DNA from: Lentzea sp.
GTDB lineage: Bacteria > Actinomycetota > Actinomycetes > Mycobacteriales > Pseudonocardiaceae
Assembly: GCA_030146905.1 (NCBI GenBank)
Contig: JASLAV010000145.1
Coordinates: 1 to 15,678, forward strand
Direction of reading: 5' to 3'
DNA length: 15,678 nt
In this document: piece by piece, positions 1 through 5,143 of the stretch
Layout of the letters: every line of letters starts with the position of its first letter
Numbering within the stretch: the stretch's first letter is position 1
The notes under the pieces: model-generated
Databases searched by the model: none
Told to the model about the DNA's origin: nothing
The model's input: only the letters and a program-made list of their open reading frames with translations
Made by a program: the position numbers and the translations under genes

Positions 1-635
1 GCGGTCTGGGCTCGTACGCCACGCAGTTCGCGTTGAACGGTGGAGCGACGCCCGTTTGCGTCGTCTCCTCGCCGGAGAAGGCCGCGATCGTTCGTTCCAT
101 GGGTGCCGAACTGATCATCGACCGCTCGGCGGAGGGCTACAAGTTCTGGAAGAACGAGCACGAGCAGGACCCGCGCGAGTGGAAGCGGTTCGGCGCGAAG
201 ATCCGCGAGCTGACCGGTGGCGAGGACCCGGACATCGTGTTCGAGCACCCCGGCCGTGAGACGTTCGGCGCGTCGGTCTTCGTGGCGCGCAAGGGCGGCA
301 AGATCGTGACGTGCGCGTCGACCTCCGGGTACATGCACCAGTACGACAACCGCTACCTGTGGATGAACCTCAAGCACATCCTGTCCTCGCACTTCGCGAA
401 CTACCGCGAGGCGTGGGAGGCGAACCGGTTGATCGCAAAGGGAAAAATTCACCCGACAGTGTCCAAGGTGTACTCGTTGGACGAAACGGGCCAGGCTGCG
501 CACGACGTCCACCGCAACGCGCACCAGGGCAAGGTCGGCGTGCTCTGCCTTGCCCCGGAAGAGGGTCTGGGTGTGGTGGATCACGAACTGCGCGCGAAGC
601 ACCTCACAGCTATCAATCGATTCCGGGGTGTGTGA
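1..635 (+). CDS. ccr: Crotonyl-CoA carboxylase/reductase, C-terminal part (5' end outside window)
   Basis: The reading frame enters from the left edge (first full codon at 3) and gives 210 residues, about half of the usual 445-450. Ccr is a cytosolic enzyme that reductively carboxylates crotonyl-CoA with NADPH and CO2 to ethylmalonyl-CoA, used in the ethylmalonyl-CoA pathway and as a polyketide extender. The fragment starts in the Rossmann part of the medium-chain reductase fold (GLGSYATQFA). It continues through DIVFEHPGRETFG and GGKIVTCAS to the family-typical SSHFANYREAWEANRLI and QGKVGVLCLAPEEGLGV. The His of SSHFANY (about fragment residue 130) should correspond to the CO2-binding His numbered 365 in the Kitasatospora enzyme; that correspondence is from memory of the family. 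Identity is very secure. The next gene follows 36 bases later with its own promoter-like element. Confidence 0.95.
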   Translation, partial: GLGSYATQFALNGGATPVCVVSSPEKAAIVRSMGAELIIDRSAEGYKFWKNEHEQDPREWKRFGAKIRELTGGEDPDIVFEHPGRETFGASVFVARKGGKIVTCASTSGYMHQYDNRYLWMNLKHILSSHFANYREAWEANRLIAKGKIHPTVSKVYSLDETGQAAHDVHRNAHQGKVGVLCLAPEEGLGVVDHELRAKHLTAINRFRGV

Positions 636-658
636 CCTTCCGGGGTGACCCGAACGGG

Positions 659-664
659 TAGCGT
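659..664 (+). promoter_or_regulatory. -10 element (TAGCGT) for a leaderless DivIVA-like mRNA
   Basis: TAGCGT fits the actinobacterial -10 pattern TAnnnT and lies 7 bases before the ATG at 672. Transcription would then start at or next to the start codon, as in the leaderless genes common in actinobacteria. No usable Shine-Dalgarno site is present: AGGGG ends only 1 base before the ATG. No clear -35 is visible. Confidence 0.5.
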
Positions 665-671
665 GAGGGGC

Positions 672-2096
672 ATGGGCCTCGCCGACGACCGTGACCTCGT
701 CCCACTGGGATCCGGCTTCGACATCGTCAAGCGCGGTTACGACCGCGCCCAGGTCGAGGATCATCTCGAACGCCTCGACTCGGATCTGCGGCTGCTCGCC
801 GCGGACCGCGATGCCGCCGTCTCCCAGACGTCCGACCTCGCGCGCCAGCTGGAAGCCGCGCGCTCGGAGATGTCCGAGCTGCGCAACCAGGTGGAGCGCC
901 TGTCGCTGCCGCCGACGACGCTGGAGGGGCTCTCCGAGCGCCTCCAGCGCATGCTGCGGCTGGCCCAGGACGAGGCCAACGAGATCAGGGCCCGTGCCGA
1001 AGCCGAGAGCGGGCACATCCGCGCCAAGGCGGAAGCCGACGCGGGTGTGCTGCGCCAGCGCTACGAGAAGCTCATCGCCGAGCTCGACGAACGCCGCGCC
1101 ACCATGGAGGCCGAGCACAAGGGCGTCCTGGAGACCGCGCGCAACGAGGCGGAGAAGATCGTCTCCGAGGCGGAGGCCTCCGCCCGCAAGATCGCCGACG
1201 AGTCCGAGCGCCGCCGCGTGACCGTCGAGGAGGACTTCGAGATCGCGATGGCCGCCCGCCGCTCGGAGGCCATGGCCACGCTGGCCACGCAGGAGGCCAC
1301 CTCGAAGGCAGAGGCCGACCGCCGCGTGCGCGAGGCGGCCGAGGAGGCCGCGCGCGTCCGTGCCGCGATCACCCAGGAGCAGACCACCTCGAAGGCCGAG
1401 GCCGAACGCCGCCTGCGCGAGGCCACGGAAGAGGCCAACCGCCGCCGCCACGACTCGATCACCGAGGCCACCGCCCGCATCCAGGAGGCGACCGAGGAGT
1501 CGAACCGCCGCGTGCGCGAGGCCACCGAGGAAGCCAACCGCCGCACGTCCGCGGCCGCGCAGCGCGTCGAACAGCTCCGCAACCTGCGCAACCGCCTCTC
1601 GCACCAGCTCCACAACGTGCGGACGGCGCTGCAGGACGTGGTGCCGCTGCTCGACCCGGTGGAGGAGGACCCCTCGTCCGAGGGCGCTGCTCCGGTTCCG
1701 GCTCAGCCCGCACCTTCTCCCGCACAGTCGCAGCAGGGCCAGCCAGGTCAGGCACAGGCAGGTCAGGGTCAGCCGGGTCAGGGCCAGGGTCAGCCGGGCC
1801 AGCGTCAGCCGGGCCAGACGCAGGCTGGCCAGGGTCAGGTCGCTCCTGCGAAGAAGTCCCAGGGCAAGCCCGTCCCGGCCGCTTCCGCGCAGTCCACGCA
1901 GAACAAGCAGGCCCAGCCCGCACCCGCCCAGGCGGCTCAGCCCAAGCCCGCGCCTGCCCAGCCCGCTCCGACGCCGCAGGGCAAGGCCCCCGCCACGTCC
2001 CAGGCGGCCCCGGCGCAGAACAAGCAGGCGAACGCTTCACAGGTGGACGGCCCGACGGCCAAGATCGCGCGTCCGCAGCCGGCCAAGAAGGCCTGA
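672..2096 (+). CDS. DivIVA-domain coiled-coil protein with Gln/Pro/Ala-rich tail
   Basis: The 474-residue protein opens with a DivIVA-type N-terminus (LGSGFDIVKRGYDRAQVEDHLERL, about residues 12-35, written here as one motif in parts: FDIVKRGYD then VEDHLERL). Residues about 28-330 are a nearly continuous Ala/Glu/Arg-rich coiled coil. Within it, RREATEEANRR-like units recur in the stretch encoded at about 1297-1545. The tail (about 340-474) is low-complexity Gln/Pro/Ala with GQPGQ repeats. DivIVA/Wag31/FilP-like proteins assemble into filaments at poles and septa and organise wall growth in actinobacteria; a scaffold role here is inference. The start at ATG 672 is chosen because a TAGCGT element sits 7 bases upstream. 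GTG 645 and GTG 663 are in-frame alternatives adding 9 or 3 residues. A strong hairpin follows the stop. This is not canonical Wag31, which is shorter and lacks this tail. Confidence 0.85.
   Translation: MGLADDRDLVPLGSGFDIVKRGYDRAQVEDHLERLDSDLRLLAADRDAAVSQTSDLARQLEAARSEMSELRNQVERLSLPPTTLEGLSERLQRMLRLAQDEANEIRARAEAESGHIRAKAEADAGVLRQRYEKLIAELDERRATMEAEHKGVLETARNEAEKIVSEAEASARKIADESERRRVTVEEDFEIAMAARRSEAMATLATQEATSKAEADRRVREAAEEAARVRAAITQEQTTSKAEAERRLREATEEANRRRHDSITEATARIQEATEESNRRVREATEEANRRTSAAAQRVEQLRNLRNRLSHQLHNVRTALQDVVPLLDPVEEDPSSEGAAPVPAQPAPSPAQSQQGQPGQAQAGQGQPGQGQGQPGQRQPGQTQAGQGQVAPAKKSQGKPVPAASAQSTQNKQAQPAPAQAAQPKPAPAQPAPTPQGKAPATSQAAPAQNKQANASQVDGPTAKIARPQPAKKA
1731..1839 (+). repeat. 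In-frame GQPGQ-type coding repeat
   Basis: This is a degenerate short repeat built from CAG, GGT/GGC and CCG codons, encoding QGQPGQ, GQAQAGQ and GQRQPGQ-like units in the tail of the DivIVA-like protein. The units are imperfect at DNA level but similar enough to expand or contract by slippage while keeping frame. The tail is predicted to be disordered. Confidence 0.75.
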
Positions 2097-2111
2097 CGCC
2101 ACACGCTCACG

Positions 2112-2140
2112 CAGGGGTCCCCCGGCCAGGGGGACCCCTG
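2112..2140. terminator. Bidirectional hairpin terminator between converging genes
   Basis: A perfect 12-bp stem (CAGGGGTCCCCC / GGGGGACCCCTG) with a 5-base loop starts 16 bases after the DivIVA-like stop. The right side is AT-richer (ATTTCAATTA), the nearest thing to a U-tract on the + strand. It lies between two convergent genes and probably ends transcription from both sides. Confidence 0.8.
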
Positions 2141-2186
2141 ATTTCAATTATCCCAGCTAGCACCGACAATTTTGCGTCGTCGCAGG

Positions 2187-2723
2187 TCAGCGCTCGATTT
2201 CGTAGATCGCCGGCATCGGCATCGCGCGGCAGGAGTCCCAGTCCGCGTGACGCCCCGCCGCGATCAGCGCGCGTGACACGAACGTCCCGTGCGACCCGAC
2301 CAGCACGGTCGTGTCCGGGTACTCCGACGCCATCCGCGCCAGCGCTCGCCCGGCCCGCGCGGTCAGCGCGTCCAGGCTCTCGCCCGCCCCGTGCGCGGCG
2401 CCGGGGTTCGCCCAGCTCCAGGCGTACCGCGTCTCCCAGTCCTCGCTCGGCAGCAGCCCCGGCTCCCACTCCCGCAGCGCCGGCCAGGTGACCACCTCCA
2501 AGCCCAGCATCGCGGCGGCGGGCGTGACCGTCTGCACCGCCCTCAGCTGCGGGCTCGACAGCACCGCCGACGGCGCGTACCCGGCGAGTCGCTCCGCCAA
2601 GGCCTCCGCCGCCTCCAGGCCCGCCGGGCTGAGCGGCCGCTGGTCGTCGTCGGGCTCACCGAGCCGCGGCCACACCGACTGCGCGTGGCGCACCAATACG
2701 ATTCGTGTAGACACGTCACTCAT
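2187..2723 (-). CDS. Histidine phosphatase family protein (phosphoglycerate-mutase-like)
   Basis: The 178-residue protein is of the branch-1 histidine phosphatase type. These enzymes use a phosphohistidine intermediate to dephosphorylate small phosphorylated molecules or, in SixA-like members, proteins; the substrate is not visible. Seen here are the N-terminal IVLVRHAQS (Arg12-His13, nucleophile), LSSPQLRA (Arg61), an acidic ALREWEPG segment (Glu85) and the second-His motif VLVGSHGT (His145). The usual RHGE/RHGQ appears as RHAQ, a tolerated variant. The ATG at 2723 has no good ribosome site; an in-frame GTG at codon 4 is an alternative. The gene diverges from the GNAT gene with only 14 bases between starts and converges on the terminator at 2112-2140. 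Confidence 0.88.
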   Translation of the reverse strand: MSDVSTRIVLVRHAQSVWPRLGEPDDDQRPLSPAGLEAAEALAERLAGYAPSAVLSSPQLRAVQTVTPAAAMLGLEVVTWPALREWEPGLLPSEDWETRYAWSWANPGAAHGAGESLDALTARAGRALARMASEYPDTTVLVGSHGTFVSRALIAAGRHADWDSCRAMPMPAIYEIER

Positions 2724-2737
2724 CTTGGGGGAACAGG

Positions 2738-3283
2738 ATGTTCGTCAAGCCGTTGGGCGCTGACGGTGCCGAGCTCAGGCCGTTGGAGCCGTGGCAGGCA
2801 GAGGAGTTCTTCGCGCACATGGAGCGCGGCCGGGACTTCATCGGGCAGCACATCGGGTTCGCCGACGCGGCGAAGGACCTGGAGAGCGCGCGCGAGCTCC
2901 TCCAGCGCTACGCGGACAAGGCCGCGACCGACACCGGCCGGATCTTCGGGATCTGGCTCGACGAGGTGCTGGTCGGCGGCGTGTTGTTCCGGGTCATGGA
3001 CGTTCCGCAGGGACGCGCGGAGGTCGGCTGCTGGCTCGAACCCGCCGCCGTCGGCAAGGGTCTCGTCACGCGGGCGGCGAAGGTGCTCGTCGACCACGCG
3101 ATTCGCGAGCGCGGCCTGCATCGGGTTGAGTGGCACGTGTCGTCGGCGAACGCGCCCAGCATCGCGGTCGCGCGGCGGCTCGGCATGAGCAGGGACGGGG
3201 TGCTGCGCTCGTACTCCCTGCACCGCGGGGTCCGTCAGGACGTCGAGGTGTGGTCGGTGCTGGCGCCGGAGTGGGAGAACTGA
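2738..3283 (+). CDS. GNAT family N-acetyltransferase (RimJ/RimL-like)
   Basis: The 181-residue protein has the RimJ/RimL-type GNAT layout: N-terminal LRPLEPWQAEEFF, a central strand EVGCWLEPAAVGKGL carrying the acetyl-CoA pyrophosphate loop (about residues 95-110), and the closing VEWHVSSANAPSIAVARRLGM. Such enzymes acetylate protein N-termini, ribosomal proteins or small amines; the substrate cannot be told. A GGGGGA ribosome site (2726-2731) lies 6 bases before ATG 2738. Its TGA overlaps the next gene's ATG (TGATG at 3281-3285), so the two are translationally coupled. A possible -10, TACGAT, lies at 2697-2702 inside the start of the divergent phosphatase gene, with only a weak -35. Confidence 0.9.
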   Translation: MFVKPLGADGAELRPLEPWQAEEFFAHMERGRDFIGQHIGFADAAKDLESARELLQRYADKAATDTGRIFGIWLDEVLVGGVLFRVMDVPQGRAEVGCWLEPAAVGKGLVTRAAKVLVDHAIRERGLHRVEWHVSSANAPSIAVARRLGMSRDGVLRSYSLHRGVRQDVEVWSVLAPEWEN

Positions 3284-3975
3284 TGGACGACCTGGTGCTG
3301 CTGCACGCCTTTCCGCTCGACGCGCGGATGTGGGACGTGCCGGGCGCGCTCACGCCGTCGTTGCGCGGCCAGGGCGAGCCCGGCCTCGACGTGCTCGCCT
3401 CCCAGGTCCTCGCGCTCCTCGACGAGCGCAACCTCGACAAGGTGGTGCTGGGCGGCTGTTCGATGGGCGGCTACGTCGCGATGGCGCTGCTGCGGCGAGC
3501 GCCGCACCGCGTGCGGGGCCTGATCTTCGTCGACACCAAGCACACCGCCGACACCCCGGAGGCAGCCGCGAACCGCCACGCGATGGCCGACCGCGTCGAA
3601 CGCGAGGGCGTCGGCGACTGGCTCGTCGAGGCGATGCTGCCGAACCTGCTCGCCCCCGACGCCTCGGACACGGCGAAGACGTCGGTGCGGACCATGATCC
3701 TCGACCAGCAGGCGGAGGACGTGGCGTGGTGGCAGCGCGCGATGGCGAAACGGTTTGACTCCACGGACGTGCTGGAGTCGCTGGACGTCCCGTCCTTGGT
3801 GCTGGTGGGCGAGCACGACAAGCTCACCCCTCCGGACGTGGCCGCGAAGCTCGCGGTGACGCTCCGGCGTTCCACGAGCGAGCGCATCGAGGACTGCGGG
3901 CACCTGCCACCGGTCGAGCAGCCGGAGGAGTTCCGCGCCCGGCTGGAACGGTGGCGCGTGCAGGTGGGGCTCTAG
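3283..3975 (+). CDS. Alpha/beta hydrolase
   Basis: The 230-residue alpha/beta-hydrolase has the nucleophile elbow GGCSMGG (Ser60), the acid strand LVLVGEHDKLTPP (Asp179) and the closing DCGHLPPVEQPEEF (His207), a complete catalytic triad. The usual HG oxyanion motif near the N-terminus appears as LLHAFPLD. It resembles small esterase/lactonase-type hydrolases (3-oxoadipate enol-lactonase/BioH-like group), but the substrate is unknown. The start is ATG 3283, overlapping the GNAT stop, because this gives a protein beginning directly at the first core strand (DDLVLLHAF). Earlier in-frame starts would lie inside the GNAT gene. The stop is 1 base from that of the next, convergent gene. Confidence 0.9.
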   Translation: MDDLVLLHAFPLDARMWDVPGALTPSLRGQGEPGLDVLASQVLALLDERNLDKVVLGGCSMGGYVAMALLRRAPHRVRGLIFVDTKHTADTPEAAANRHAMADRVEREGVGDWLVEAMLPNLLAPDASDTAKTSVRTMILDQQAEDVAWWQRAMAKRFDSTDVLESLDVPSLVLVGEHDKLTPPDVAAKLAVTLRRSTSERIEDCGHLPPVEQPEEFRARLERWRVQVGL

Positions 3976-3976
3976 C

Positions 3977-4270
3977 TCACCAGCGGCGCGCGGTTGGTCC
4001 ACGCCGACCACGCGAGCTCCAGCACCCCTGGTGCCAGTGGCGGCGTTCCTCCACCGAACCCGTGTCCTCGGCCGGCCACGCCACGACGTGCGGGACGCCG
4101 GGGCGGATCTCGTGGTCGCAGCCGGGACAGCGGTAGGTCTTCTGCGCCTGCGCACCCGAGATGGCGCGGACCAGCCAGTCGCCGTCGGGACCGGATTCGG
4201 TGCGCGCCCAGCCGACGCCACCGCCGAGTGGCCGTGAGCCGTCTGGTCTGGGGCTGTTACGACGAGGCAC
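3977..4270 (-). CDS. Small zinc-ribbon-like protein (CPGC...HWHxxC family, often labelled ATP/GTP-binding)
   Basis: The 97-residue protein starts VPRRNSPRP and carries RCPGCDHEIRPGVPHVVAW followed by RRHWHQGCW. Cys48, Cys51, His78/His80 and Cys83 look like one zinc site. I recognise this as a conserved actinobacterial family usually called 'ATP/GTP-binding protein'; no Walker motif is visible, so that label is doubtful and the role is unknown. GTG 4270 is chosen because the family begins at PRRN and because TACCGT lies 6 bases upstream, a leaderless arrangement. An ATG at 4381 would add 37 atypical residues and run through the divergent fmdB-like gene. Its stop is 1 base from that of the alpha/beta hydrolase. 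Confidence 0.82.
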   Translation of the reverse strand: MPRRNSPRPDGSRPLGGGVGWARTESGPDGDWLVRAISGAQAQKTYRCPGCDHEIRPGVPHVVAWPAEDTGSVEERRHWHQGCWSSRGRRGPTARRW

Positions 4271-4302
4271 GACAACACGGTAATCGCTCGTAGAATCAGT
4301 CC
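4271..4302. promoter_or_regulatory. Compact divergent promoter for two leaderless zinc-ribbon genes
   Basis: The 32 bases between two divergent GTG starts hold TAGAAT at 4291-4296 (+), 6 bases before GTG 4303, and TACCGT on the - strand at 4282-4277, 6 bases before GTG 4270. Both match TAnnnT at leaderless distance and no Shine-Dalgarno site exists for either gene. A weak + strand -35 (ACGACA, 4269-4274, 16-base spacer) overlaps the other gene's start codon. Confidence 0.6.
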
Positions 4303-4503
4303 GTGCCGACCTACGAGTTCCGTTGCCGAACCTGTGAAGACACCTTCGAGCTGCAGCGCCCGATGAGTGAGTCGTCCTCACCGGCGAGCTGCCCCGACGG
4401 CCACGCCGACACGGTGAAGCTGCTGTCCATGGCCGGCATCGGCGGCACGCAGCAACAGCCCGCTGGAGGCGGCGGGTGCTGCGGTGGAGGCTGTTGCGGC
4501 TAG
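4303..4503 (+). CDS. FmdB-type zinc ribbon protein
   Basis: The 66-residue protein opens MPTYEFRCRTCEDTFE, the hallmark of the FmdB/CxxC_CxxC_SSSS family. Cys8 and Cys11 form the first knuckle; the second is CPDGH (Cys30, His34), so a CCCH zinc site is likely. The tail is Gly/Cys-rich (GGCCGGGCCG), as in actinobacterial relatives. FmdB was proposed as a regulator of formamidase/amidase genes, but the function of most members is unknown. The GTG start has no ribosome site and a TAGAAT element 6 bases upstream. The last bases overlap the convergent lipoprotein gene: CTAG at 4500-4503 supplies a TAG stop on each strand. Confidence 0.9.
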   Translation: MPTYEFRCRTCEDTFELQRPMSESSSPASCPDGHADTVKLLSMAGIGGTQQQPAGGGGCCGGGCCG

Positions 4504-5096
4504 GCCGTCTCGCGGTCGATCAGCACCTCTGCGACCTTGCGGCCCTGATCGCAGACGGTGCCGAACTTGCCGGACGAGTCGATGATGATGATCCCGAGCC
4601 CGCCGCCCTCGTAGGGCAGGACGAGCACGCACGACGGTTCGACGTCGGGATCGTCGGAGCGGTCGAGGTACGTGACCTTGTGCCCCTTCACGTCCCAGTC
4701 GCCGGTGGTGCGTTCGATGGTGATCTGCCGGCCCTCGCGGAACCGCAGCGAGACGCCCACCTCGACGTCGCCCGCCTTCGTCGTCCACCGGCACGACTGG
4801 TCGAACGTCGAGTCGTAGTTGATCTGGCTGGGCGGAGTGTCTTCCTTCGCGCCCGGGTACGGCAGGTCCGTCCACTTCAGCTTCGCGCAGACGCCCTGCA
4901 CCTCGCCGTCGATGGGCGCGGTCTCGGGGTCCTCCGGCTCCTCCGAGGCGCTCGGGTCGGTCGACTCCTCCTGCTCCCGGTCGAACGGGGACGAGGCGTC
5001 CAGTGGCGACTGCGCGACCGGACTGCCCTCAACGGTCGTCCGGGCACAGCCGGAAGCGAGCACGAGGACAGCCAACAGGAGCACCAGTCGCCGCAT
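4500..5096 (-). CDS. DUF3558-like secreted lipoprotein, single domain
   Basis: The 198-residue protein has a lipoprotein signal (RR, hydrophobic core, lipobox LASGC, Cys17). An acidic Ser/Pro/Glu-rich linker (about 20-65) leads to one globular domain with Cys70, Cys102, Cys156 and Cys182. The pattern VCAKL / QSCRW / PSCVLVL / VCDQGRKVAEVL matches the DUF3558-type lipoproteins common in Pseudonocardiaceae and mycobacteria, here presumably with two disulfides; function unknown. It would be anchored on the outer face of the membrane. ATG 5096 directly begins the signal peptide and a GGTGG-rich ribosome site lies just upstream. It is 43 bases downstream of the dehydrogenase gene on the same strand and may be partly co-transcribed. 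Confidence 0.85.
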   Translation of the reverse strand: MRRLVLLLAVLVLASGCARTTVEGSPVAQSPLDASSPFDREQEESTDPSASEEPEDPETAPIDGEVQGVCAKLKWTDLPYPGAKEDTPPSQINYDSTFDQSCRWTTKAGDVEVGVSLRFREGRQITIERTTGDWDVKGHKVTYLDRSDDPDVEPSCVLVLPYEGGGLGIIIIDSSGKFGTVCDQGRKVAEVLIDRETA

Positions 5097-5101
5097 GCCA
5101 C

Positions 5102-5143
5102 CACCATGCCAGACGCGACATGGTGCTCCTGTGAGCGGCTCAC
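5102..5143 (-). promoter_or_regulatory. Two dyads between dehydrogenase stop and lipoprotein start
   Basis: CACCATG (5102-5108) pairs with CATGGTG (5119-5125) around a 10-base loop, and GTGAGC-G-GCTCAC (5131-5143) spans the dehydrogenase stop codon. On the - strand the first hairpin would hold the GGTGGTGG ribosome-site region of the lipoprotein gene in its stem. It could act as a weak terminator, a translation brake or an operator; the sequence does not decide. Confidence 0.35.
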
